A stretch of 64,000 nucleotides of DNA from Bacteroidetes bacterium HGW-Bacteroidetes-8 (GTDB taxonomy: Bacteria; Bacteroidota; Bacteroidia; Bacteroidales; UBA932), in contig PHCZ01000008.1 in the NCBI GenBank assembly GCA_002840895.1, positions 97,169 to 161,168 of the forward strand, given 5' to 3'. The notes below the pieces were generated by a model. The model was not told where the DNA came from and did no database searches. It saw only the letters and a list, made by a program, of their open reading frames with translations. The position numbers were made by a program, and so were the translations under genes. Of this stretch, positions 33,832-43,503 are shown piece by piece; positions within the stretch are counted from its first letter, which is position 1; every line of letters begins with the position of its first letter.

Positions 33832-34782
33832 CTAGAATATAAAACTTGAACTTATAGATTGGTAGTTATAGACTTTGTCAATAACATCTGCAAAAATCTC
33901 TGCAACAGAGAGAATTTTGATCTTACTCATATCTGTCTCCGGTGAGGGGTTAATAGGGATAGTGTCCGAAATGATCACCTCTAAAAGTTGTGATTTTGCA
34001 ATTCGCTCATAGGCAGGACCGGAGAGAACTGCGTGGGTTGCCAAAGCCCGAACACTTAGTGCCCCCTTATCCATTAGCATATCGGCCGCTTTAGTTATGG
34101 TCCCGGCGGTATCTATCATATCGTCAATAATAACGATATTTCTTCCCTCAACATCTCCGATAGCTGTCATAGAACCCACAACATTTGCCTTTTCACGTGA
34201 TTTGTGGCAGATTATAAGAGGGCAGCCCAGAATCCTGGAGTATGCATTTGCCCTTTTTGCACCACCCATATCCGGAGCAGCAATTGAAAGATTATCCAGT
34301 TTAAGATCTCTAAGATATGGAAGGAATATAGAGCTTGCATAGATATGGTCAACCGGGAAATCAAAAAAGCCCTGGATTTGGTCTGCGTGAAGATCTGCAG
34401 TCATCACTCTGTCGCAACCTGCTGCGTCCAACAGATTGGCAACCATTTTTGCTCCTATAGGAACTCTTGGTCTGTCTTTGCGGTCCTGACGTGCCCATCC
34501 GAAATATGGGATAACAGCAATAACTTTATATGCAGAGGCTCTTCTTGCAGCATCAATCATAAGTAGCAGTTCAAAAATATTATCAACCGGCGGGATTGTA
34601 GACTGGACAATGAAAACGGTAGCACCTCTGACACTCTCTTCAAAAGCGGGCTGAAATTCGCCATCACTGAATACGGTAACAGAGGATTTTCCAATCTCAA
34701 GCTTAAGAGAGAGAGCAATCTTTTCTGCAAGATAGCGGGAACTCCTGCAAGAAAAAATCTTAATCTTATGTTGATGATCCAT
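33832..34782 (-). CDS. prs: Ribose-phosphate pyrophosphokinase
   Basis: A 316-residue PRPP synthase. Diagnostic segments are FSDGEFQPAFEESVRG, ARQDRKDRPRVPIGAK (catalytic loop), MTADLHADQIQGFFD (metal and ribose-5-phosphate site) and the PRPP loop VIIDDMIDTAGTI. It supplies PRPP for purine, pyrimidine, NAD and histidine synthesis, which suits its position directly before nadE. The gaps to engB and nadE are 2 and 3 bases. Confidence 0.97.
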   Translation of the reverse strand: MDHQHKIKIFSCRSSRYLAEKIALSLKLEIGKSSVTVFSDGEFQPAFEESVRGATVFIVQSTIPPVDNIFELLLMIDAARRASAYKVIAVIPYFGWARQDRKDRPRVPIGAKMVANLLDAAGCDRVMTADLHADQIQGFFDFPVDHIYASSIFLPYLRDLKLDNLSIAAPDMGGAKRANAYSRILGCPLIICHKSREKANVVGSMTAIGDVEGRNIVIIDDMIDTAGTITKAADMLMDKGALSVRALATHAVLSGPAYERIAKSQLLEVIISDTIPINPSPETDMSKIKILSVAEIFADVIDKVYNYQSISSSFIF

Positions 34783-34784
34783 AA

Positions 34785-35387
34785 CTATGGTTTTATGTTT
34801 TTAAAAAGTTTGTCAATGTAGTCAAGAACCTCATCCCTACCCAGACCGGTTTCAGAAGAGGTTGTAAATGTGGGAGGTAACTCCTCCCAGTACTCAAGAA
34901 GAGCTTTATTGTTGAGTTCAATCTGCTTCTGTAGGGTATTTACACCCACTTTATCGCATTTAGTATATATTATTGAGAATGGGACACCTGCCTCCCCAAG
35001 GGTATTTATGAAATTCAGGTCAATTTTCTGGATATCGTGTCTTGAGTCTAAAAGGACAAAAAGATTGGCAAGCTCTGCAGACCCGTTAATATAGTTCTTA
35101 ATCATCTCAGATAAATACTCCTTCTCCTTCTTGGAGATTTTGGCGTAACCATAACCAGGGAGGTCAACCAGATACCAGGATTCGTTAATAAGGAAATGGT
35201 TAATTAGCCTGGTTTTGCCCGGCTTTGCAGATGTGTGGGCAAGTTTTCCCATCCTGCACAACATATTGATTAAGGATGATTTACCCACGTTTGACCTGCC
35301 TATAAAGGCAAATTCAGGTAATTTTACGGCCGGTCTCTCCTTTATGGTTGGAGAGCTTCCGGAGAATATGGCTTGAGAGATCTTCAT
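34785..35387 (-). CDS. engB: Ribosome biogenesis GTP-binding protein YsxC/EngB
   Basis: A 200-residue GTPase started at the ATG at 35387 (MKISQAIFSGSSPTIKERPA). The 26 extra upstream codons of the open frame read into the divergent promoter region. Motifs are GRSNVGKSSLINML, KPGKTRLINHFLI, DLPGYGYAKISKKEK and TKCDK. It is an essential 50S assembly factor. It heads the minus-strand unit with prs, nadE, the Cys-rich peptide and der, so two ribosome-assembly GTPases flank the NAD genes. Confidence 0.96.
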   Translation of the reverse strand: MKISQAIFSGSSPTIKERPAVKLPEFAFIGRSNVGKSSLINMLCRMGKLAHTSAKPGKTRLINHFLINESWYLVDLPGYGYAKISKKEKEYLSEMIKNYINGSAELANLFVLLDSRHDIQKIDLNFINTLGEAGVPFSIIYTKCDKVGVNTLQKQIELNNKALLEYWEELPPTFTTSSETGLGRDEVLDYIDKLFKNIKP

Positions 35388-35403
35388 ATCATTATTGACG
35401 TCG

Positions 35404-35432
35404 CAAATGTACAACTTTATTGCGTATATTTG
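35404..35432. promoter_or_regulatory. Divergent promoter region between engB and xseA
   Basis: TATATTTG at 35425-35432 (plus) would start the xseA-glycogen transcript near 35437. TACATTTG read on the minus strand at 35411-35404 would serve engB. Upstream TTG elements are off by several bases on both strands, so only the -7 elements are supported. Confidence 0.5.
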
Positions 35433-35458
35433 TGCCAAGAGCATCAAATTTGGCAAAA

Positions 35459-36655
35459 ATGACAAAAAGAGAGGAGATTACACTTGGAGAGCTGCAAGAG
35501 AGGATAAAAGGGGTCATTGAGAGCTCATTTTCTGGAAGATACTGGGTTAGAGCAGAGACTGGTGAAGTTAAGATTCACTCACAAGGACACTGTTACATAG
35601 ATTTAATCGAGAAGTCAAAAGGGGGCGGCGGGGTGACAGCAAAGGTGCAGGCTGTAATATGGGCCTCATCATTTCGTATGTTAAAGCCCTATTTTGAGAC
35701 AACAACGGGAAGAGCTCTGGAGCGGGGTCTCTCAATCTTGGTTAATGTTCAGGTGACATATTCGCAGGTGTATGGGATGAGTCTGGTAATTACCGACATT
35801 GATCCCGCGTTTACAATAGGAGAGCAGGAGATTATCCGGCAGAAGAGTATTATGAGACTCTCGCAGGAGGGGATGTTTGAGATCAACTCTTCATTGGATA
35901 TACCTTTATTGCCAAGCAGATTGGCAGTTATCTCCTCTGAGGGTGCTGCAGGTTACAGAGATTTCGTAAAACATTTGGAGGATAACGACTATGGCTTCTC
36001 TTTTTCGATAAAGCTTTTTCCTGCACCTTTGCAGGGAGATAGTGCCCCGGACGGAATTATTGAGCAGATGGAGATGGTAGCCCGGGAGATGGATAATTTT
36101 GATATTCTTCTGATTATCAGAGGTGGAGGAGCCGCTCAGGATCTGGTTTGTTTTGATGACTACAATCTTGCAATAAATATTGCTCAATTCCCCCTTCCGG
36201 TTGTTGTAGCAGTGGGACACGACCACGACTATCATATAGCAGATATGGTTGCTCACACATCATTAAAAACACCCACGGCTGCAGCTGCCTTTATCATAGA
36301 CCTGTTTGTGGCAGAGGAGCAGCAACTAATTTTCCTCTCCCGCAGAGTTTCACTATCTTTGCAATCTAGATTGCAGAGTGAGTTGACTACTCTGGATAGG
36401 CTTAATGAGAGAATGGCAGCGGCACTTCGTACGCATTACAGAGAGGGTGAACATTTGCTTGATATTTTTGAAAGGAGAGTAATGTCGGCAAGCCCCTTAA
36501 CTATTCTGGAAAGAGGATACTCACTGGCTCTAATGGGTGGTAAAAAAATAGGTAGCGTAAATGATGCACAGGCCGGAGATGACTTTACACTATTGCTTTC
36601 TGACGGCTCCTTTAACTGTACAATAAACTCTATAAGAGATGGCAAAAAAAGATAG
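35459..36655 (+). CDS. xseA: Exodeoxyribonuclease VII large subunit
   Basis: A 398-residue XseA started at the ATG at 35459 (MTKREEITLGELQERIKGVI); the 13 upstream codons overlap the promoter. The N-terminal OB fold (YWVRAETGEVKIHSQGHCYI) is followed by the nuclease core with RLAVISSEGAAGYRDFV, ILLIIRGGGAAQDL, VVVAVGHDHDYHIADMV and HTSLKTPTAAAAFI, and then a coiled-coil C-terminus. ExoVII degrades single-stranded DNA to oligonucleotides. xseB overlaps its 3' end by 17 bases, and this pair opens the long transcript that includes the glycogen genes. Confidence 0.96.
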   Translation: MTKREEITLGELQERIKGVIESSFSGRYWVRAETGEVKIHSQGHCYIDLIEKSKGGGGVTAKVQAVIWASSFRMLKPYFETTTGRALERGLSILVNVQVTYSQVYGMSLVITDIDPAFTIGEQEIIRQKSIMRLSQEGMFEINSSLDIPLLPSRLAVISSEGAAGYRDFVKHLEDNDYGFSFSIKLFPAPLQGDSAPDGIIEQMEMVAREMDNFDILLIIRGGGAAQDLVCFDDYNLAINIAQFPLPVVVAVGHDHDYHIADMVAHTSLKTPTAAAAFIIDLFVAEEQQLIFLSRRVSLSLQSRLQSELTTLDRLNERMAAALRTHYREGEHLLDIFERRVMSASPLTILERGYSLALMGGKKIGSVNDAQAGDDFTLLLSDGSFNCTINSIRDGKKR

Positions 36656-36830
36656 TCTTACATACAAACAGGCACTTGCAGAGCTCGAGGAGCTTGTTGT
36701 CAGGATTGAAAACCCGGATACAGATTTGGAAAACATTGCAGATGAAGTAAAGAAGGCACTAAATTTGGTTAAATTTTGCCGGGATCAAATCAAGGGATTC
36801 AGAGAGGAGACAGATAAACTTCTTACTTAG
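36639..36830 (+). CDS. xseB: Exodeoxyribonuclease VII small subunit
   Basis: A 63-residue helical protein: LTYKQALAELEELVVRIENP, then an acidic LENIADEVKKALNLVKFCRD helix. This is the typical XseB pattern, and several copies bind each XseA. It overlaps xseA by 17 bases, so production is translationally linked. The glgB ATG follows 12 bases after its stop. Confidence 0.93.
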   Translation: MAKKDSLTYKQALAELEELVVRIENPDTDLENIADEVKKALNLVKFCRDQIKGFREETDKLLT

Positions 36831-36842
36831 TAACACCCTGCA

Positions 36843-38831
36843 ATGAAAGATTTAAAACTATGGATGGACGACCCCTGGCTGGAGCCCTGGAAAGATACTA
36901 TTTGGAGAAGATACTCCAAATCTGTAATCAAGAGTCTTGAGCTCTCCGGATACGGGAAGCCACTAAAACATTCGGTAAACTCGCATCTCTTTTACGGGGT
37001 AACAAGGGATACTATCGGGAGTTGGATATTTCGTGAATGGGCCCCTAATGCTACATCTATCTATCTGATTGGTGATATGAACCAATGGAGTAGAGATGAA
37101 AGATACCGCTTTACCGGGATAGATTCGGGTAATTGGGAGCTTAAACTTCCCAAAGCAGCAATGAAACACGGAGATCTCTATAAGTGGCTTATAATTTGGA
37201 ATGGAGGAGAGGGGGAGAGAATTCCGGCATATGCGACCAGAACTGTTCAGGATGAAAAGAGTAAGCTTTTTGCAGCTCAGCTATGGGACCCAAAACCTTA
37301 TAAGTGGAGCTCTCCTACAATCAAGAAGATAAAAACCCCACTTATATATGAGGCTCATATTGGTATGAGCACTCACGAACAAGGGGTTGGCAGCTTCAAC
37401 TATTTTCGTGACAATGTATTGCCAAGGATAGCAAAACTGGGTTACAACACCATTCAGCTGATGGCAATTCAGGAGCACCCCTACTATGGATCTTTCGGAT
37501 ATCAGGTTTCTGGATTTTTTGCAGTGAGTTCAAGATTTGGCACTCCCGAAGAGCTAAAAATGCTCATTGACGAAGCTCACTCAATGAATATTGCAGTTGT
37601 TCTGGATATTATTCACTCTCACGCAGTGAATAATACTCTTGAGGGACTCTCTCTTTTTGATGGAACCGAAGATCTCTATTTTCACTCAGGAGAGAGGGGG
37701 TATCATCCTGCCTGGACATCTCGTTGCTTTAACTATGGTAAAAGCGAAGTGATACACTTTCTTCTCTCCAACTGTAAGTATTGGATGGAGGAGTATAAAT
37801 TTGACGGGTTCAGGTTTGACGGCATAACAAGTATGATCTATTACGATCACGGTTTGGGGAAGGATTTTACCGACTACTCCTGCTATTTTGACGGCAATCA
37901 GGATGAAGATGCAATCACATATCTGGCTCTTGCAAACCAGCTTATTCGTGAGATTAACCCGGATGCCATTACTATTGCCGAAGATGTAAGCGGTATGCCC
38001 GGGCTGGCAGCACCATTTAAAAATGGAGGTGTAGGATTTGATTTCCGTATGAGTATGGGAGTTGCAGATAACTGGATCAAATGGATAAAGGAGCTTCGGG
38101 ATGAAGATTGGAATGTTAGTGATATTTTTCACGAGCTCACCAACAAAAGAGATGACGAGAGAACTATTAGTTATGCTGAGTGTCACGACCAGGCAATGGT
38201 TGGAGATAAAACAATAATATTCAGGCTTATAGATAGTGAGATGTACACCTCAATGAGTAAAGATATCGCATCTCTGGTTGTAGATAGAGGGATATCTCTG
38301 CACAAGATGATACGCCTTGCAACAATCTCAACAGCAGGAGATGGTTATCTCAATTTTATGGGTAATGAGTTCGGACATCCGGAGTGGATTGACTTCCCGA
38401 GAGAGGGGAACAACTGGTCGTATTTCTATGCCCGCAGACAGTGGTCCCTTGCAGATAACAAGCTTTTGCGATACTCCTGGTTATTAGAGTTTGACAAAGC
38501 AATGATTAACCTTGTAAAAAACTCCACACTGTTCAGAAACAGACCGGAAATACTATATGTACACAACGAAAGGCAGATTCTTATCTTTAAAAGGGGAGAG
38601 TATATATTCGCATTTAACTTCAGCCCTTTAAATTCATACCCGGACCTATCTCTATCTGCACCCGATGGCTCATATAAAACGGTCCTGGATACAGATATGA
38701 AAAAATTTGGAGGATTCAATCGTAACAACCAAAATGTAAAACATATAACCCGATTTATAGAGGGCAGATATACCCTCTCTTTGTATCTTCCTTGCAGGAG
38801 CGCAATCGTCCTCAAAAAAGAGAAAAGGTAA
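36843..38831 (+). CDS. glgB: 1,4-alpha-glucan branching enzyme
   Basis: A 662-residue GH13 branching enzyme. A CBM48 module lies at residues about 50-155 (FREWAPNATSIYLIGDMNQW). The catalytic barrel carries Asp326 (nucleophile, GFRFDGITSM), Glu380 (acid, IAEDVSG) and Asp449 (ECHDQ), so the triad is complete. The segments GDGYLNFMGNEFGHPEWIDF and the short N-terminus resemble eukaryotic-type branching enzymes more than E. coli GlgB. It forms alpha-1,6 branches in glycogen. It is followed after 50 bases by the debranching enzyme and is probably co-transcribed with xseAB. Confidence 0.95.
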   Translation: MKDLKLWMDDPWLEPWKDTIWRRYSKSVIKSLELSGYGKPLKHSVNSHLFYGVTRDTIGSWIFREWAPNATSIYLIGDMNQWSRDERYRFTGIDSGNWELKLPKAAMKHGDLYKWLIIWNGGEGERIPAYATRTVQDEKSKLFAAQLWDPKPYKWSSPTIKKIKTPLIYEAHIGMSTHEQGVGSFNYFRDNVLPRIAKLGYNTIQLMAIQEHPYYGSFGYQVSGFFAVSSRFGTPEELKMLIDEAHSMNIAVVLDIIHSHAVNNTLEGLSLFDGTEDLYFHSGERGYHPAWTSRCFNYGKSEVIHFLLSNCKYWMEEYKFDGFRFDGITSMIYYDHGLGKDFTDYSCYFDGNQDEDAITYLALANQLIREINPDAITIAEDVSGMPGLAAPFKNGGVGFDFRMSMGVADNWIKWIKELRDEDWNVSDIFHELTNKRDDERTISYAECHDQAMVGDKTIIFRLIDSEMYTSMSKDIASLVVDRGISLHKMIRLATISTAGDGYLNFMGNEFGHPEWIDFPREGNNWSYFYARRQWSLADNKLLRYSWLLEFDKAMINLVKNSTLFRNRPEILYVHNERQILIFKRGEYIFAFNFSPLNSYPDLSLSAPDGSYKTVLDTDMKKFGGFNRNNQNVKHITRFIEGRYTLSLYLPCRSAIVLKKEKR

Positions 38832-38881
38832 CAAATTCGTAACTATAATTTTATTAACTTGCACCTAAAATTTGAGAGATT

Positions 38882-40813
38882 ATGGCCTATTTGGAGTTTA
38901 ATAAGAAAGAGTTGGTTAATCTTGAGTACTCTCTTAAGAGGGAGTATCTTTCCACAAACCACGCCGGAGGTTATCTCAACACAACTATTGCCGGATGTAA
39001 CACCAGAAAATATCACGGCCTTCTTGTACTTCCACTGGAGCAGTTCGATAATGAGAAGCACGTCTTACTCTCATCTCTGGACGAAACACTAATCCAGCAC
39101 GGAAAGGAGTTTAATCTTGGGATTCACTGCTACGGAGAGGTCTATGAACCCAGAGGGCATAAATATATCACCAATTTTGAAATTGATAAAGTTGTAGCTG
39201 TCACCTATGCCGTAGGGGGGATGGTATTGAGAAAGGTTATGATTCTCTCAAACAGAGAGGAGCATCTGCTTATCCGATACACCCTGTTGGAGGCTCACTC
39301 TCCTACAACATTGCGGTTGAAGCCTTTTCTGGCATTCAGGAACATACACTCTCTCTCAAAAGCAAATAACAACGTCAACAGAAAGTACAAAGAGATAGAG
39401 AGAGGGAGGAGTTTTTGTCTATACCAAGGTTTTCCGGAGCTGAATCTTCAGTTAAGTACAAAAAACGACTTTATCTCAAACCCGGACTGGTACTACAACA
39501 TTGAATACAAGGAGGAGAGTAGGCGTGTTCTTGAGTCCAGAGAAGATCTTTTTGTTCCCGGATATTTTGAGATGCCTATAAAAAAAGGGCAGACGATACT
39601 CTTTTCGGCCTCTGTTAAAGAGGAGAATCCATCATTGTTTAAAAGGAAATTCGAAAAAACCCTGTCCGAGAAAAACCACAGAGACAGTTTTATAAGTTGC
39701 CTTAAAATCTCTGCAAGTCAGTTTGTTACAAAAAGAGGAGAGGATACTTTGATCTTTGCAGGATACCCCTGGCTGGACCAAAAACTTCGTGATACCCTCC
39801 TGGCACTGCCCGGACTTACCCTAAGCTCATACTGTGATAAGAAGACCTTTCTGGATACAATAGATACAATTGTTCGTAAAAATCGGGAAAAACTGATCAA
39901 AAAAAGCAGCGAAACAGATGTACCACTTTGGTTCATATGGGCTCTTGAGCAATATGTAGAGTTTACCGGTGAAGATAAAACCATATGGAAGAGATACGGA
40001 GGGCTAATAAAGGAGATTCTTCACGCATACAGAGATGGCTCCCGCATCAATATAAATATGCACGAAAATGGACTGCTCTGGGGAGAAGAGAGAGGTACCG
40101 CTCTAACCTGGATGGACGCATATGCGTATGGAGAGCCTATTACCGAGAGAGCCGGGTATCAAATTGAGATAAACTCTCTTTGGTATAACGCAATCTGTTT
40201 CTCTATAGAGCTGGCGTTAATATCGGGTGAAGCAAAATTTTCACAGGATTGGGCTATTATCAAAGATAATATTGAGAGAAATTTTATCAGGGCATTCAAA
40301 ATTGAAGAGAAAGATCACCTTGCAGACTATGTAGGTCCCGAGGGTCAGAATAAATTCACAAGACCAAACCAACTATTTGCCTGCTCATTAAAATACTCTC
40401 CTCTGGACGAAGAGACAAAGGCAAAAGTGCTTAAAAACATAAAGAAAGAGCTGCTTACCGTAAGGGGAATCAGAACTCTCTCTCCAAAAAATCCACTCTA
40501 TAAAGGTGAATATGACGGTGATCAGGTAACCCGTGATATGGCCTACCATCAGGGAACTGCAAGGGTATGGCTTTTAAGCTTCTATATAGATGCTATGTTT
40601 AAGTTGTATGGGGCCGCCTTCCTAATCAAGGCACAGGAGTTGGTTGAGGCGTTCGAAGAGGAGCTCTCACTTCACTGTATAGGTTCAATATCTGAAGTTT
40701 TTGACGGAGACCCTCCACACCAGCCGCACGGCTGTACATCCTACTCTGTATCTGTAGCATCTCTGCTCACCTCTATGCGTCTGATTGAAAACTATAAAAA
40801 CTCTGAACTATGA
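38882..40813 (+). CDS. Glycogen debranching enzyme (amylo-alpha-1,6-glucosidase type)
   Basis: A 643-residue enzyme of the GH133-type debranching group. The N-terminal domain starts with EYLSTNHAGGYLNTTIAGCN and TRKYHGLLVLP, the usual substrate-facing region. The C-terminal (alpha/alpha)6 barrel carries the acidic active-site segments LIFAGYPWL, NENGLLW-like HENGLLWGEERG, ALTWMDAYAYGEPITERAG, and QVTRDMAYHQGTARVWLL. It should remove alpha-1,6-linked glucose from limit dextrins. No transferase domain is attached, so it probably works with the phosphorylase and GH57 enzymes of the same operon. It overlaps the next gene by 4 bases. Confidence 0.93.
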   Translation: MAYLEFNKKELVNLEYSLKREYLSTNHAGGYLNTTIAGCNTRKYHGLLVLPLEQFDNEKHVLLSSLDETLIQHGKEFNLGIHCYGEVYEPRGHKYITNFEIDKVVAVTYAVGGMVLRKVMILSNREEHLLIRYTLLEAHSPTTLRLKPFLAFRNIHSLSKANNNVNRKYKEIERGRSFCLYQGFPELNLQLSTKNDFISNPDWYYNIEYKEESRRVLESREDLFVPGYFEMPIKKGQTILFSASVKEENPSLFKRKFEKTLSEKNHRDSFISCLKISASQFVTKRGEDTLIFAGYPWLDQKLRDTLLALPGLTLSSYCDKKTFLDTIDTIVRKNREKLIKKSSETDVPLWFIWALEQYVEFTGEDKTIWKRYGGLIKEILHAYRDGSRININMHENGLLWGEERGTALTWMDAYAYGEPITERAGYQIEINSLWYNAICFSIELALISGEAKFSQDWAIIKDNIERNFIRAFKIEEKDHLADYVGPEGQNKFTRPNQLFACSLKYSPLDEETKAKVLKNIKKELLTVRGIRTLSPKNPLYKGEYDGDQVTRDMAYHQGTARVWLLSFYIDAMFKLYGAAFLIKAQELVEAFEEELSLHCIGSISEVFDGDPPHQPHGCTSYSVSVASLLTSMRLIENYKNSEL

Positions 40814-42093
40814 AGGTGCTGATGTTTGGATGGGAGTTTCCTCCACATATATCGGGAGGTTTAGGAACAGCCTGTTATGGATTGACCAAAGGTTTAGCAA
40901 ATAATGGAGTAGAGGTTCTTTTTGTGATGCCAACGGCCACGGGTGATGAGGATAAAAGTGCAGTGAGCATCATAGATGCAAGCGAAATAGAGGTCTCAGA
41001 AAGTTGTCGTAATGTCAGGGATTTTCTTGAGAAGGTTCAGTTTATACGAATTGGTTCTAATCTGATACCTTACATAGATCCACAAGAGTTCACAGAGATG
41101 TTGTCTAACCTTCAACAAGGTCAGATTGAGGAGTTTAAATTAGGTTTTGGGCAGAAATACAAATTCTCTGGTAAGTATGGCAAAACCCTAATGGAGGAGG
41201 TTGTCAGATATGCACTTGTGGGTGCTGAGATTGCCCTGAGAAATGATTTTGATGTAATTCACGCCCACGACTGGCTCACATATCTGGCAGGAGTTGCTGC
41301 TAAGAGGGTTAGCGGTAAACCTCTGGTGGTTCATATGCACGCAACCGAATTTGACAGGAGTGGAAACAACATCAACACCGAGGTGTTTGATATTGAAAAG
41401 ATGGGTATGAGAGAGGCAGATAGAGTTGTGGCAGTAAGCCATTTGACCCGAAATATCATTCTAAACAAATACGGAATCAATCCGGAAAAGGTGATTACTG
41501 TTCACAATGCAGTAGACTTTCAGGGATTTGAACACCTTCATATAGAGAGAGGAGTGCCGGAGCAGATTGTTACCTTTCTTGGACGAATTACGTATCAGAA
41601 GGGTCCGGAGTACTTTATTGAGGCTGCAAACAAGGTGATAAAACGCTACCCGAATGTACGCTTTGTAATGGCAGGAAACGGAGACCTACTCAAGAGATGT
41701 ATCCGACGGGTTGCAAAATTGGGGATAGCACATAAGTTTCATTTCACAGGATTTCTAAGAGGAGGGGAGGTTAAGCAGATGTTTGCATACTCCGATGTAT
41801 ATGTTATGCCATCTGTCTCCGAACCATTCGGTATCTCACCGCTAGAGGCGATGAGATCAAATGTACCTACAATAATCTCAAAACAGAGTGGTGTGGCAGA
41901 GGTTCTTCGTCACGCTATCAAGGTAGATTTCTGGGATATAGACGCAATGGCAGATTCCATATACGCTCTGCTTGCATACCCGGCACTATCTGCTATGTCT
42001 GTTAAACACGGGTTAAACGAGGTCAATTCGCTCAAATGGGATGCCGCTGCATACAGGGTGAGTGAGATCTATTCCGCTATAATTAAAAAATGA
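40810..42093 (+). CDS. Glycosyltransferase family 4 protein, alpha-glucan operon
   Basis: A 427-residue GT-B glycosyltransferase. The N-terminal domain begins MKVLMFGWEFPPHISGGLGT, which holds the glycine loop typical of GT4/GT5 starch-synthase-like enzymes. The C-terminal domain has TFLGRITYQKGPEYFIEAA, FVMAGNGDL and the donor-binding EX7E motif in PSVSEPFGISPLEAMRS. Acceptor and donor are not determined; the operon points to alpha-glucan chain synthesis or priming. It overlaps the debranching gene by 4 bases (ATGA), and the GH57 gene follows after 13 bases. Confidence 0.9.
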   Translation: MKVLMFGWEFPPHISGGLGTACYGLTKGLANNGVEVLFVMPTATGDEDKSAVSIIDASEIEVSESCRNVRDFLEKVQFIRIGSNLIPYIDPQEFTEMLSNLQQGQIEEFKLGFGQKYKFSGKYGKTLMEEVVRYALVGAEIALRNDFDVIHAHDWLTYLAGVAAKRVSGKPLVVHMHATEFDRSGNNINTEVFDIEKMGMREADRVVAVSHLTRNIILNKYGINPEKVITVHNAVDFQGFEHLHIERGVPEQIVTFLGRITYQKGPEYFIEAANKVIKRYPNVRFVMAGNGDLLKRCIRRVAKLGIAHKFHFTGFLRGGEVKQMFAYSDVYVMPSVSEPFGISPLEAMRSNVPTIISKQSGVAEVLRHAIKVDFWDIDAMADSIYALLAYPALSAMSVKHGLNEVNSLKWDAAAYRVSEIYSAIIKK

Positions 42094-42106
42094 AAAACTA
42101 GGAGTT

Positions 42107-43471
42107 ATGGAAAAAAGTATTTGCTTTTACTTTCAGGTGCATCAGCCGGACAGGCTGCGTCTCTACAGATTTTTTGATATAGGCAGGGAGAGCCACTACT
42201 TCGATGATTTTGCAAACAGGACCATACTCCGCCGGGTTGCAGAGAGATGCTATCTGCCGGCCAACTCACTTCTTCTGGAACTTATAAAAAAGTACAATGG
42301 GGCTTTTAAAGTTGCATTCTCAATATCCGGAGTTGCCATAGAGCAATTTGAGAGGTATGCACCCGAAGTTATATCTAGCTTTCGCGAGCTTGCAAAGACA
42401 GGTTGTGTGGAGTTTCTTGCCGAGACGTATTCTCACTCCCTTGCCTCTCTCATATCACCTGCGGAGTTTAAAGAGCAGGTGATGATTCAGAGTTCAAAAA
42501 TTGAGTCACTCTTTGGGTTTAAGCCCGCAGTCTTCCGTAATACAGAGCTAATCTATTCAGATCTTATCGGATCTATGGTATCTGATATGGGTTTTACAGC
42601 TATGCTCACAGAGGGGGCAAAACACATATTGGGGTGGAAAAGCCCTAACTATCTGTATACAAATGCTATAAATCCAAGACTAAAACTTCTTCTTAAGAAT
42701 TTCAACCTTAGTGACGATATCGCTTTTCGTTTTTCAAACAGAGCCTGGTCCAACTGGCCTCTCACATCGGATAAATACGTTACCTGGATCTCCGATACAC
42801 TGGCAAAGGACGATATTGTTAACCTATTTATGGATTATGAGACATTCGGGGAGCATCAGAGTGCATCAACCGGCATATTTGAGTTTATGAGACATCTCCC
42901 TGAGGCTGTTCTCTCCAGAACAAATGTCACCTTTGACACCCCTTCTCAGGTTTGTGCAAAACATCAGCCGGTTGCACCGCTTCACGTACCATTTCCGATA
43001 TCCTGGGCAGATGAAGAGAGAGATACCAGCGCCTGGCTAGGAAATGAGCTTCAGAACGAGGCATTCAATAAGCTATACTCGGCAGAGAGCGATGTAAGAA
43101 GAGTTAACGACCCTAAACTCCTCTCAGATTTCAGGCGACTTCAGGAGAGTGACCACTTCTACTATATGTGTACAAAATTTTTCTCGGATGGGGCAGTACA
43201 CTCATACTTCAATCCATACGACACTCCATATGAGGCATTTATAAATTATATGAATGTTCTAAGCGATTTTCTACTCAGGGTTGAAAAGGCTTTGCCTACA
43301 GCTCCGCCAATCAGTGGAACAGTTATTGCACAGAGAAATGGCTCAAAAAAAGCGGAAGCACCTTTAAAGGCACAAAAGAGTAAACTTAAAGCCAAACCCA
43401 AAACAGGGATGGTTGCAAACCCAAAAGCAGGAGATAAAAAACCAAAATCGAAGCCGAAGAGCGGCAAATAG
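42107..43471 (+). CDS. Glycoside hydrolase family 57 alpha-amylase/glucanotransferase-like protein with a Lys-rich tail
   Basis: A 454-residue protein. Residues 1-400 are a GH57 beta/alpha barrel: ICFYFQVHQPDRLR (first His motif), FLAETYSHSLASL, a nucleophile region around FRNTELIYSDLIG, and the acid motif MDYETFGEHQ. GH57 enzymes hydrolyse or transfer alpha-1,4 glucan. No signal peptide is present, so it acts in the cytoplasm on glycogen or maltodextrin. The last 40 residues are rich in Lys, Pro and Ala with repeating PK/KPK units (KAKPKTG, KKPKSKPKSGK), unlike the rest of the protein. They could bind an acidic polymer, nucleic acid or the polysaccharide particle. Confidence 0.9.
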   Translation: MEKSICFYFQVHQPDRLRLYRFFDIGRESHYFDDFANRTILRRVAERCYLPANSLLLELIKKYNGAFKVAFSISGVAIEQFERYAPEVISSFRELAKTGCVEFLAETYSHSLASLISPAEFKEQVMIQSSKIESLFGFKPAVFRNTELIYSDLIGSMVSDMGFTAMLTEGAKHILGWKSPNYLYTNAINPRLKLLLKNFNLSDDIAFRFSNRAWSNWPLTSDKYVTWISDTLAKDDIVNLFMDYETFGEHQSASTGIFEFMRHLPEAVLSRTNVTFDTPSQVCAKHQPVAPLHVPFPISWADEERDTSAWLGNELQNEAFNKLYSAESDVRRVNDPKLLSDFRRLQESDHFYYMCTKFFSDGAVHSYFNPYDTPYEAFINYMNVLSDFLLRVEKALPTAPPISGTVIAQRNGSKKAEAPLKAQKSKLKAKPKTGMVANPKAGDKKPKSKPKSGK

Positions 43472-43503
43472 TATAAACCAAATTGTAGATAACTAAATTA
43501 AAA

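Noticed and set aside
34191..34206. parS-like CTTTTCACGTGATTTG inside prs
   Set aside because: Only the core TTTCACGTGA matches; both flanks of the 16-base palindrome differ, so ParB loading is unlikely.
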